Shown one piece after another: positions 26,866-36,139 of a DNA stretch of 64,000 nt. Where the stretch lies: contig JADJKB010000023.1 of assembly GCA_016706225.1 (NCBI GenBank), positions 1 through 64,000 of the forward strand. Reading direction: 5' to 3'. Each line of letters begins with the position of its first letter. The first letter of the stretch is position 1. The notes beneath the pieces are model-generated. The model made no database searches. It worked only from the letters and a program-made list of their open reading frames with translations, and was not told the DNA's origin. The translations under genes and the position numbers were made by a program. The stretch comes from Myxococcales bacterium. Lineage in GTDB: Bacteria > Myxococcota_A > Polyangia > Polyangiales > Polyangiaceae.

Positions 26866-26938
26866 AGCGCCTACTTAGATCAGCGCGCGCCGAAGGGCCA
26901 TCCCTGTACAGAAGTGACTGGTCGGGTACATTGGAGCT

Positions 26939-28816
26939 GTGCCGGAACCCCCGCCAGCGCCGCCGGGAAAGCTGGCGCCCGGGCTCCTGTCGGCGACCGA
27001 CGGGGCGGGCGTCGGGGTGGCGGTCGTCCGCCGCAACGCCCGCGACCGCCACGAGTTCGTGAGCGAGGCAGCGGCCCGGCTGCTCGGCTACGAGCAGCAC
27101 GAAATCGAGCAACTCGGCCCGAGCGCCTACCTGGCCGCCGATACGCTGGCCCACCTCGAGGGTGAGCCCACAGCGAGCGCCCGGTGGACACGCGCGACGC
27201 TTCGAAGAAGAGACGGGGCTGGACTCCGTGCGCGCGTCGCCAAGGCGACCAGCGACGATGGGCTGCGCGACGTGTTCGTCTTTCGTGACATCGGCGAGCA
27301 AGAGCGGGTGGTCGAAGAGCTGGCGCGCGCGCGCAGCAACTTTCAGCGTTTGCTCGACGCCGCGCCCGATGGCGTCGCCGTGGTTGGACGAAGCGGATTG
27401 CTCTACGTCAATCCGGTGCTCCTGCGCTGGGTCGGCGTCGCCGACCTGCCCACGTTGGCGAACACACGCATTGCCGAGGTCATTCACACACACGACGTCG
27501 AGCGCGCGGTCCAAACTGCAAAGGACCTGCTCGAGTCACCGAACAGTCGACACGTGATCCGGATGCGGATCCGACGTCGGGGTGGAGGGCTGTTCGAGGT
27601 GGAGTGCCTGGGCCTCGCGACCGAGTGGGAGGGTGAGCCCGCGTGTCTGGTGGTGGCCCGCGACCTGTCCCAACGCCGGCACGATCAATCGCGAGTGATC
27701 GCCGCGGACCGCAGTGCCTCGCTCGGGACCCTGTCGGCGGGCGTCGCCCACGAGATCAACAATCCGCTGGCGTATCTGCTCCTGAACCTCGAGTACCTGA
27801 TTCGTGAGCTGCCTCGGCTCGAGTCGAGCCCCGAGCGCCTGGCCCATTTCTCCGAGCGACTGGCCGAATCTCGCCACGGAGCCGAGCGCGTCGGCCACAT
27901 CCTCAAGGAGCTCTCGTCGCTCTCCGGGCGGCGACGAAACCAGCACCGCGGAGTCGACGTGGGTGAGGTCGTCAAGCGGGCGCTGCGCACCACGGCACGC
28001 GACATAGACCAACGGGCACAGCTGGTCTGCGACAACCTCGGCGTGCCTCGTGTGGATGCAGACCCGAGCAGCCTGGAGCAGCTGTTCGTTAACCTGCTCT
28101 TGAACGCCACCCAGGCCTTGCCGGAGAGCCGGCGGCCAGAAAATGAGATCACGGTCCGGCTCAGCACGGGGGACGACGGCGGCGCCGAGATCGAAATTTC
28201 GGATAACGGCGTCGGCATCCAGCCCGATCACCTCAGCCGCATCTTCGACCCGTTCTTCACCACCAAGCCATCGGGCACCGGCCTGGGCCTGCCGATCTCA
28301 CACGCCATCGTACGCTCACTCGGCGGGACGATTGTTGCCGTGAGTGAGCTCGGGCGCGGAACGACGTTCAAGATCGCACTGCCCCGCGGCACTCAGTCGG
28401 TCACCGAGAGTCAGAAGCCTGAGAGCGGCCCACATCGCGGAGCCGAGCGAGCGCGCGTGCTCGTGGTGGACGACGACGCGCTGGTCGCCGAAACGCTGAG
28501 TCGTGCCCTCGCCGACGACTATGACGTGCGAGTCTGTACCCGCGCGGCGGATGCCCTCGCGCTGCTCGGCACTGACCGCGGCTTCGACCTGGTGCTCTGC
28601 GATCTGCTGATGCCCGAGATGTCCGGCATGGAGCTGCACGGGCTGCTGGCCCAACGCCACCCGGGCCTCGAGGAGCGGCTGGTGTTCATGACGGGCGGCG
28701 CCTTCACCCGACGAGCGCGGGAGTTCCTGCTCCAGGTCGAGAACCCGAGGCTGGAAAAACCCTTCGAAGTCGAGCAATTTCACAGCATCGTGCGCGACCG
28801 CCTGGCGAAGCGCTGA
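26939..28816 (+). CDS. cytoplasmic hybrid sensor histidine kinase (PAS-PAS-HisKA-HATPase-REC)
   Basis: A 625-residue hybrid kinase without membrane segments. Domains in order: a weak PAS (about 15-120), a second PAS (about 130-245, beginning FQRLLDAAPDGVAVV), and HisKA with phospho-acceptor H271 in AGVAHEINNPLAY. Next comes HATPase_c with N-box NLLLNATQAL, G1 box DNGVG and G2 box GTGLGLPIS. The C-terminal receiver starts with VLVVDDD and has phospho-acceptor D555 in LCDLLMPEMSG. The NtrB-like H-box suits myxobacterial PAS kinases sensing intracellular signals. There is no adjacent output regulator, so phosphotransfer partners must be encoded elsewhere. The start is GTG at 26939 with GGAG just upstream, at a rather short spacing. 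Confidence 0.93.
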   Translation: MPEPPPAPPGKLAPGLLSATDGAGVGVAVVRRNARDRHEFVSEAAARLLGYEQHEIEQLGPSAYLAADTLAHLEGEPTASARWTRATLRRRDGAGLRARVAKATSDDGLRDVFVFRDIGEQERVVEELARARSNFQRLLDAAPDGVAVVGRSGLLYVNPVLLRWVGVADLPTLANTRIAEVIHTHDVERAVQTAKDLLESPNSRHVIRMRIRRRGGGLFEVECLGLATEWEGEPACLVVARDLSQRRHDQSRVIAADRSASLGTLSAGVAHEINNPLAYLLLNLEYLIRELPRLESSPERLAHFSERLAESRHGAERVGHILKELSSLSGRRRNQHRGVDVGEVVKRALRTTARDIDQRAQLVCDNLGVPRVDADPSSLEQLFVNLLLNATQALPESRRPENEITVRLSTGDDGGAEIEISDNGVGIQPDHLSRIFDPFFTTKPSGTGLGLPISHAIVRSLGGTIVAVSELGRGTTFKIALPRGTQSVTESQKPESGPHRGAERARVLVVDDDALVAETLSRALADDYDVRVCTRAADALALLGTDRGFDLVLCDLLMPEMSGMELHGLLAQRHPGLEERLVFMTGGAFTRRAREFLLQVENPRLEKPFEVEQFHSIVRDRLAKR

Positions 28817-28820
28817 AGAG

Positions 28821-28923
28821 CTGTCCAAAAATTGGCCCGGCGCAAGCCGGCGAGGCCGGCCCGCGTGGGGTGGGGCCCCAACGAATTCACTTCGTTGGGG
28901 CGGGGAGGCGCGTGCCTGGACAG
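28821..28923. ncRNA. candidate structured RNA or MITE/REP-like element
   Basis: Four helices can be drawn in 103 bases. P1 CTGTCCA/TGGACAG (28821-28827 with 28917-28923). P2 CCGGC/GCCGG closed by the GNRA loop GCAA (28837-28850). P3 GGCCCGCG with CGCGTGCC, one mismatch (28858-28865 with 28909-28916), directly stacking on P1. P4 GCCCCAACGAA/TTCGTTGGGGC, 11 perfect pairs with a 5-base loop (28875-28901). There is no T-tract, so it is not an ordinary terminator. It fills the gap between the hybrid kinase and the ExbD gene. A leader RNA, small RNA or palindromic mobile repeat would all fit. Confidence 0.5.
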
Positions 28924-28994
28924 GTCTTGAGCCGCGTTCTCGGCGGGCGCCCCAAGGATTGCCGCCCGTTCGGGTCGGAGGCCCTGGAGGACGC

Positions 28995-29552
28995 ATGGCT
29001 CAAATCGACACGGGTTCCCACGCATCGAAGCGGCGCGAGACGAATCAGGAGTTGCCCCTGGTGCCATTCATCGACTTTCTGCTGTGCCTGGTATCGTTTC
29101 TCTTGATCACCGCGGTGTGGTCGCAGATGGCGCGGGTCGAGGCGTCGGCCAACGTGCCGGGCAAACAGTGTGACGACGGGCCCTGCAAAGACGAAAAACC
29201 GAAACGGCTGCACGTCGAGCTCAAGGAAAAGAAGTTCGCGCTGGCCTGGAAGCAGGGCGAGACGGTGGTGGCGACCTCCGAGGTCGAGAGGAAGCCGGTC
29301 AAGACCGAGAGTGGCGACGTGCGTTTTCCCGACCTCGAGCAGAGGCTGGCGGAAGAGTGGCGCAGCCAGGGCGTTCACCGAGGCGCTACTGACGAAAAGA
29401 GTGACCAGGCGGTCCTTCACACCCGGAACGACGCCGAGTTCGGCGAGCTGGTGGCGGTGATGGATGCACTGCAGGCGCAGCGGCGCGAGCGGCGCGTCGG
29501 AATGACCACGACCACGGTGCCGGCGTTCAACATCACCTTCGCCGCAAACTGA
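28995..29552 (+). CDS. ExbD/TolR-family protein
   Basis: A 185-residue protein. After a short cytoplasmic N-terminus comes ELPLVPFIDFLLCLVSFLLI, the single ExbD/TolR membrane helix with the conserved Asp in its first turn that carries protons. A periplasmic domain follows, with a Cys pair, a LHVELKEKKFALAW strand and a VMDALQAQRRE helix. Such proteins pair with ExbB/TolQ to energise TonB- or Tol-type transport, but no exbB gene is present here, which is common for myxobacterial ExbD paralogs. The start ATG at 28995 has GGAGG four bases upstream. The folded element at 28821-28923 ends 71 bases before it. Confidence 0.85.
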   Translation: MAQIDTGSHASKRRETNQELPLVPFIDFLLCLVSFLLITAVWSQMARVEASANVPGKQCDDGPCKDEKPKRLHVELKEKKFALAWKQGETVVATSEVERKPVKTESGDVRFPDLEQRLAEEWRSQGVHRGATDEKSDQAVLHTRNDAEFGELVAVMDALQAQRRERRVGMTTTTVPAFNITFAAN

Positions 29553-29571
29553 CGGCGCCGACCGGCCACCC

Positions 29572-31110
29572 TCAACCTTCGGCCAGCGCGAGCCGCCGCT
29601 TGCGTTCCCGGTCGGGCTTCACCGGAGGCACCGCGTCGGCGTAGCCGCGACCGTCGGAGTAGTGGCCGAGTGCGCCGAACACTTGTTTGAAACGCGCGAA
29701 CGTTCCGCCGGCGCGCACCGCTTCTGCCACCGCGAGCCCCTCGGCCATCCCTCCCTGGGACAGCGTGTGCTCCACCCACGCCCACTTCGCGCTCACCGAC
29801 CGCACGTCGGCGCGACCCTTGAGTCCACGCCGCAGTCGTTCGAGCCGCCCGAGCACGGTCGCCACCCCCGCGTACGGCATGCCATCGAGGGGAGTGTTCT
29901 TCTTGGCGCAGAACGGCGAGATGCCGAGCGCTACCGGGATGATCTTGGAGAGCTCCGTCACGAAGCGCGAACACTCGTCGATGTCCGCAGGCGTTTCGCC
30001 CGGCAAACCCAGCATCAAGTAGAGCTTCAGGCGATCCATCCCGTGTGCGCGCGCGCTGCGAGCCGCGCCAAGGTAGTGCTGCTCTTGGCCGCGGCGTTCG
30101 ATCACATCCCGCATGCGCTGACTCGGTCCGTCGAGGGCCGTGGTCAGTGTGCGATAACCGGCCGCCACCAGCGCGTCCACGAACTCGTCCTTCAGGCGAT
30201 CGGGACGCAGGCTCGACAGCCCGACCTCGGTGCCCCGGTCGGCCAGCGCCCGCACGATCTCCGTGATGCGCGGGTGATCGCTGACTGCCGCGCCCACCAG
30301 ACCGACACGTCGAACGTCGGGTGGGATGGCGGCCAGCACGACCTCTTGGGGCACGACCCGCATGCCCCCGTTGGTCGTGCGTCGCATCACACAGTAAGTA
30401 CAACCGCGCGAACAGCCCCGTTCCGTCTCGAGCAACAGCATGTCGCGGAGCTCGGTATGAGGCGTGCGAATCACACTGACCGCGGGCAAGAGCGCGTCGT
30501 CACAGGCCGCGATCTGTGGCAACACCTCGCCGTGTACCTCCGGCACGAAGATGTGAGGATGGGCCGCGAGCTTCGAGAGCGCCGCCGCCTTGCTCGGTGC
30601 GGCAAACACGGTCTCGAGAACAAAACCGATCAGCTCTTCTGCCTCCCCCATCACAATCGCGTCGGCGTAGCCCGCGAGGGTCAGCGGATTGCTGAAGGTG
30701 AGTGGTCCCCCCATCAGGACAAAAGGTGCGCGGTCACCGCGCAGGGCGCGCTCGGGTTTGATGCCCGCAGCGTCGAGCATGCGCACCAGACCCCCGAGCT
30801 GCAGCTCGTACGCGACACTGAAGGCGAGAACCGGGAAATCCGACAGCTCGCGGATCTCCTCGTAGCTGACCGGAGCCTCGACCCGCGCGCCGGGTTCCTC
30901 GCCGCCGTCGTCGAGGAATACGCGCTCACAGACCATGTTCGGCATGCCCTGGATCGCGCGATAGATGCGCTGATAGCCGAGCGAGCTCATGCCCACGGCG
31001 TAGGGTGAGGGATAAACGAGCGCGACGCGGTGCGCGGCGTCCTTGTCGATTCGGCCAACCTCGTCGGACAGGCGCTGACGGATGAGCCTGCGCACAGCGT
31101 CAGAAGGCAT
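29572..31110 (-). CDS. radical SAM protein with B12-binding-like N-domain
   Basis: A 512-residue radical SAM enzyme. Residues 1-190 resemble the cobalamin-binding-like Rossmann region of the family (VALVYPSPYAVGMSSLGYQ, VLMGGPLTFSNPLTLAGYAD). The iron-sulfur motif is ERGCSRGCTYCVM, and the barrel continues with SSLRPDRLKDEFVDAL and LKLYLMLGLPGETPADI. It resembles the uncharacterised radical SAM proteins often fused or adjacent to a DUF2344 domain; that domain is missing here. The reaction is unknown; in that group a role in RNA or protein modification is speculative. It is divergent from the LeuA-family gene across about 110 bases. Confidence 0.87.
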   Translation of the reverse strand: MPSDAVRRLIRQRLSDEVGRIDKDAAHRVALVYPSPYAVGMSSLGYQRIYRAIQGMPNMVCERVFLDDGGEEPGARVEAPVSYEEIRELSDFPVLAFSVAYELQLGGLVRMLDAAGIKPERALRGDRAPFVLMGGPLTFSNPLTLAGYADAIVMGEAEELIGFVLETVFAAPSKAAALSKLAAHPHIFVPEVHGEVLPQIAACDDALLPAVSVIRTPHTELRDMLLLETERGCSRGCTYCVMRRTTNGGMRVVPQEVVLAAIPPDVRRVGLVGAAVSDHPRITEIVRALADRGTEVGLSSLRPDRLKDEFVDALVAAGYRTLTTALDGPSQRMRDVIERRGQEQHYLGAARSARAHGMDRLKLYLMLGLPGETPADIDECSRFVTELSKIIPVALGISPFCAKKNTPLDGMPYAGVATVLGRLERLRRGLKGRADVRSVSAKWAWVEHTLSQGGMAEGLAVAEAVRAGGTFARFKQVFGALGHYSDGRGYADAVPPVKPDRERKRRLALAEG

Positions 31111-31222
31111 CAGACGGAGACCTTAGGACGGCATAGCGCGCCGCGCCATCGAGCACCATTTCGCGCGGGCCAATCCGCAACTGGGGTTGCGAGTGGTAGC
31201 AGCCGTGAGCCATATTCCCAGC

Positions 31223-32473
<1,251 letters not shown>

Positions 32474-32588
32474 GGCGAGCGGCGGGCGCGTTTCCCCCTC
32501 GCAGCCGCCGTTGCTCGCCCGAGTGGCCGTCGCGCTTTGGCGTCGGGCCCGGGCGCGTTAGGCTCGGTCGAGCCGGAGGGAGCCACCC

Positions 32589-33827
32589 ATGAGCCTGAAC
32601 GCGACCGAGACCACCAACCACTATTTGTGCCAGGCCTTCGACCTGCTCAAGCTGTCGCCGCGTTACAAGACCCTGTTGCTGACCCCGAGTCGCGAGCTCC
32701 GGGTCGAGCTGGCGATCGAGCTGGACGACGGCGGCATCGGCAACTTCATCGGTTATCGCATCCAGCACGACAACTCCCGCGGCCCGTACAAAGGCGGCCT
32801 GCGTTACCACCCGGACGTCGATCTGGACGAGGTGCGCTCCCTCGCGAGCCTGATGACCTGGAAGACCGCCGTGGTGAACGTGCCCTTCGGCGGCGCGAAG
32901 GGCGGCATCCAGGTCGACCCGAGCAAGCTGAGCCGCCGCGAGCTCGAACGCCTCAGCCGGCGCTTCATCGATCAGATCGCAGCGCTGATCGGCCCCGACG
33001 CCGACATCCCGGCACCGGACATGAACACCAATGCCCGGGTGATGGCCTGGATGTTCGACCAGTACAGCAAGCGCTACGGCTTCTCGCCGGGAGTGGTGAC
33101 CGGCAAGCCGATCGAGCTACACGGTTCCTACGGCCGCGACGCCGCGACCGGTCGCGGTTGTATGTTTGCGATTCGAGAGGTGCTGGCGGTTGAAGGGCGC
33201 AAGCTCGCCGGAACCCGCTTCGTCGTTCAGGGTTTTGGCAACGTGGGGAGCTGGTTCGCCAAGCTGGTGCACGCCGAGGGCGGACGCATTGTCGCAGTCA
33301 GTGACGTGAAGGGTGGCATCACCAACCCGGACGGGCTCGACATTCCGCGGCTGGTCGAGCACGTCACTGCAACCGGCAGCGTGGTGGGATTCGGGGGCAG
33401 CACGCCGATCTCCAACGAAGAGCTGCTCATCGCGGATTGTGAGGTACTGGTGCCGGCAGCCCTCGGACACGTGCTCACCCGAGATAACGCCGAGAAGATC
33501 CGGGCAAAATGGGTGGTCGAGGCGGCCAACGGCCCGACGACCATGGAGGCGGACGAGATCTTCAACCGCCGCGGCATCGTGTGTTTGCCCGACATCTGGG
33601 CCAACGCCGGCGGCGTGACGGTGTCCTATTTCGAGTGGACGCAGAACACTCAGAAGTACCGCTGGAGCGAGGAACAAGTGAACCGCGAGCTCGAGAAGTA
33701 CATGGTCGACGCTTGGTCCGCGATCAAGAAGACCATGGCCGAGCACGGATGCTCGATGCGAGCCGCGGCGTTCGTGCTGGCGGTGGGCCGGGTCAAGGAA
33801 GCCACGGATCTGCGCGGGCTCGGGTGA
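32589..33827 (+). CDS. gdhA: Glu/Leu/Phe/Val dehydrogenase (NAD(P)-glutamate dehydrogenase)
   Basis: A 412-residue hexameric-type glutamate dehydrogenase that interconverts glutamate with 2-oxoglutarate plus ammonia. The substrate lysines are in GPYKGGLRYHP and the catalytic segment is FGGAKGGIQVDP; PAPDMNTNARVMAWM supplies the catalytic Asp, and the dinucleotide fold is VVQGFGNVGSW. The length and the lack of an extra N-domain match class I small GDHs. Cofactor preference is not readable here. ATG follows GGAGGGA at a normal distance. Its TGA overlaps the GTG of the following lipoprotein gene (GTGA at 33824-33827), so the three genes to 36120 are coupled end to start. Confidence 0.94.
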   Translation: MSLNATETTNHYLCQAFDLLKLSPRYKTLLLTPSRELRVELAIELDDGGIGNFIGYRIQHDNSRGPYKGGLRYHPDVDLDEVRSLASLMTWKTAVVNVPFGGAKGGIQVDPSKLSRRELERLSRRFIDQIAALIGPDADIPAPDMNTNARVMAWMFDQYSKRYGFSPGVVTGKPIELHGSYGRDAATGRGCMFAIREVLAVEGRKLAGTRFVVQGFGNVGSWFAKLVHAEGGRIVAVSDVKGGITNPDGLDIPRLVEHVTATGSVVGFGGSTPISNEELLIADCEVLVPAALGHVLTRDNAEKIRAKWVVEAANGPTTMEADEIFNRRGIVCLPDIWANAGGVTVSYFEWTQNTQKYRWSEEQVNRELEKYMVDAWSAIKKTMAEHGCSMRAAAFVLAVGRVKEATDLRGLG

Positions 33828-34804
33828 ACACGACGAGGTTGCTCATCGCCGGGCTTGCAGCGGCGCAGCTTCTCGCGTGCCGCGAACCTCCGAATCCCAC
33901 GCCCCGTGCTGAGCCGCCGGCGACTCCGGCGAGTGCTTCGACGCCAACCACGAGCGAAAGCACACAACCGCTACCTCAGCTGCTGCCCCCCGCGGCGAGC
34001 GCAAGGCCGGCCACGCCGCCGAGCTCGGACGCCTATCCGTGGCTCGTCGAGCCCGCTCTTGGGCCGAAGGCGGTTGATGGCCTCGTGACGCGGTTTGCAC
34101 CACCGGCCGGGTTCATTCGTGTGCCGGTGGCGGAGAAATCCTTCGCGTCGTGGCTGCGTGAGCTACCGCTGGCGGAGGCGGGTACGCCCGTGCGCGCGTA
34201 CGATGGCAAGACTCTTCACGCCGCCGACGATCCCCGCATCGCCGCGGTCGTTGCCCTCGATGTCAGCAAGGCGGATCTGCAGCAGTGCGCCGACACGGTG
34301 ATTCGCCTGCACTCGGAGTGGCGTTGGTCGTTGGGTCGGCGGGACATGAGCTATCGGGCGGCGGCGGGCCTGGAGCTCCCCTGGGCGCGCTGGGCGCGTG
34401 GCGAACGCATCGTGCCGAACGGCGCCAGCATTCAATGGGTGCCAAGCTCGAAGCAGAGCGACGACCACCGGAGCTTCCGCAAATACCTCGACGCTGTCTT
34501 TGCCTGGGCCAACACCGTGAGCCTGGAGAAACAGGCAAAACCCGTGAAGCCGGATCAGGTTCGGGCGGGGGATTTCTTCATCCTTCCGGGGAATCCGGGC
34601 CACGTCGTGCTGGTGCTGGACATCGCAACAAAAGGGGACGAGCGCGTCGCGCTGCTGGGCCAGAGTTTCATGCCCGCGCAGAACGCGCAGGTGTTGCGGC
34701 CGCCGGGTGGCGGGACCTGGTTCAGCCTCGATCCGGCGAAAGACGTTGACACTCCGTTCTGGAAGCCGTTTCCGTGGAGCGCGCTGAGGCGCCTCCCCGA
34801 ATGA
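33824..34804 (+). CDS. DUF4846-family lipoprotein
   Basis: A 326-residue lipoprotein: short signal peptide with lipobox QLLAC, then a Pro/Ser/Thr-rich tether to about residue 65. The mature domain matches the DUF4846 pattern, with the arginine-aromatic segment WRWSLGRRDMSYRAA in the middle, FRKYLDAVFAWANT, and the late strand GDFFILPGNPGHVVLVLD. The last strand and its histidine resemble cysteine/histidine-type NlpC-like folds, but no catalytic role is established. It starts at a GTG within the gdhA stop and its own TGA overlaps the ATG of the methyltransferase gene, so expression should follow gdhA. Confidence 0.82.
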   Translation: MNTTRLLIAGLAAAQLLACREPPNPTPRAEPPATPASASTPTTSESTQPLPQLLPPAASARPATPPSSDAYPWLVEPALGPKAVDGLVTRFAPPAGFIRVPVAEKSFASWLRELPLAEAGTPVRAYDGKTLHAADDPRIAAVVALDVSKADLQQCADTVIRLHSEWRWSLGRRDMSYRAAAGLELPWARWARGERIVPNGASIQWVPSSKQSDDHRSFRKYLDAVFAWANTVSLEKQAKPVKPDQVRAGDFFILPGNPGHVVLVLDIATKGDERVALLGQSFMPAQNAQVLRPPGGGTWFSLDPAKDVDTPFWKPFPWSALRRLPE

Positions 34805-36120
34805 ACGCGGCAAAACCCAAGCAGCGAGCTCACAAACCCAGCGAGAGCCGCGCCAAACGCCAGGCTGAACCGCTCGAGGAGAAGCTCCCTCCACCGGAGC
34901 GGCGTGAACGACGCTCGCTGTCCCACGTCGGGGGCAGCGTGCAGACCCGCGGCGACGCGCGCGCGGCAAAGGTGCTCGAAGCCGCGCTGGCTGTGCGTTC
35001 CGACGAGACCAGCACCATGCAACACGTGCACGGGTTCCACAGCTACCCGGCGCGCCTCCACCCACAGACCGCAGCGCGCCTCATCGGGGGACTCTCGAAG
35101 CCGGGGGACACGGTGCTCGATCCCTTCTGCGGGAGTGGAACGGTGCTGGTCGAGGCCCATCGTCTGGGACGGCGCGCCCTCGGCATCGACGCCAATCCGC
35201 TCGCCGTCGAGCTGACTCGGCTCAAGACCCTGGGCCTCGGCACACGTGAGTCGGCCACGTTGGTGGATGCCGCGATCGACATCGCCGAAAGGGCGGAGGC
35301 GCGGCGGTTGGCCAAGGCAAAACCGACGCGGCTGTATGGGCCAGAAGATCGCGAGCTGTTCGACGCACACGTCTTGCTGGAGCTCGACAGCCTGGCGCAC
35401 GGGATCGAAGCCATGCCGCGTGGTGAGATGAAACGCGCGCTCTTTCTGGTGCTCTCGAGCATGTTGACCAAGGTCAGCAAACAGCCCGGGGACACCACCA
35501 GTCGCACCGCCGCGCGCCGCCTGCCCTCGGGTTTTTCCATCGATTTTTTCGTGAAAAAGACCGAAGAGCTGGTGCGCCGCCTCGGGGCCTATTCGAAGTT
35601 GGTCGCCGACCCGCGTGTGCAAGTGAAGGTTGCGGCGGGCGATGCGCGCCACCTCGATCGCATCACCGCCGGCAGTGTGAACCTTGCGATTGCATCACCA
35701 CCCTATCCCGGTGTGTACGACTACTACGCGCACCACGCCGTGCGCTTGCGCTGGCTGGGCCTGGAGGAAGAGCGCTTTCAGCTCAAGGAGATCGGCTCGC
35801 GCCGCGGTGCGAAAGGCAAGACGTTCGATGCTGCACTCAGCATGTGGCAACGAGACTTCGGTGCTTGCCTGAAGGAGATGGCGCGGCTCTTGGCCCCCCA
35901 GGGCGCCGCTGCCTACATCATTGCCGACAGCGCCTTGTCCGGTCGCGCGTTCCGCGCGGACGAGGTGACGACCGCCCTGGCCGAGAGCGCGGGACTGGTG
36001 GTCTGGGCACAAGCATCACAAGAGCGGCCGAACTTTCACTTGCCGAGCCAAGCCGCGTTCCGCGGGCGACCGCGGCGCGAGCACGCATTGTTGTTGCGAC
36101 ACGCTCCGCGAACGCGCTGA
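34801..36120 (+). CDS. putative site-specific DNA methyltransferase (SPPY type)
   Basis: A 439-residue protein with a basic, disordered N-terminus (1-45). SAM-binding motif I is LDPFCGSGTVLVEA (about residue 105) followed by GIDANPLAVEL, and the catalytic motif IV is ASPPYPGVYDYY (about residue 300). SPPY is typical of N4-cytosine and related amino-methyltransferases. The long helical insert between motifs (about 130-290) probably carries target recognition, giving an I-TRD-IV order. The conserved HGFHSYPARLHP before motif I is shared with TRM11/DNA MTase-like proteins. No restriction endonuclease is adjacent, so it is an orphan if it acts on DNA. An RNA target is possible. Confidence 0.78.
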   Translation: MNAAKPKQRAHKPSESRAKRQAEPLEEKLPPPERRERRSLSHVGGSVQTRGDARAAKVLEAALAVRSDETSTMQHVHGFHSYPARLHPQTAARLIGGLSKPGDTVLDPFCGSGTVLVEAHRLGRRALGIDANPLAVELTRLKTLGLGTRESATLVDAAIDIAERAEARRLAKAKPTRLYGPEDRELFDAHVLLELDSLAHGIEAMPRGEMKRALFLVLSSMLTKVSKQPGDTTSRTAARRLPSGFSIDFFVKKTEELVRRLGAYSKLVADPRVQVKVAAGDARHLDRITAGSVNLAIASPPYPGVYDYYAHHAVRLRWLGLEEERFQLKEIGSRRGAKGKTFDAALSMWQRDFGACLKEMARLLAPQGAAAYIIADSALSGRAFRADEVTTALAESAGLVVWAQASQERPNFHLPSQAAFRGRPRREHALLLRHAPRTR

Positions 36121-36139
36121 TCGACAGCGCGCTCGCGCA

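Noticed and set aside
28875..28901. The 11-bp hairpin considered as an intrinsic terminator of the hybrid kinase gene
   Set aside because: No T-tract follows on either strand, and it is nested in a larger fold.
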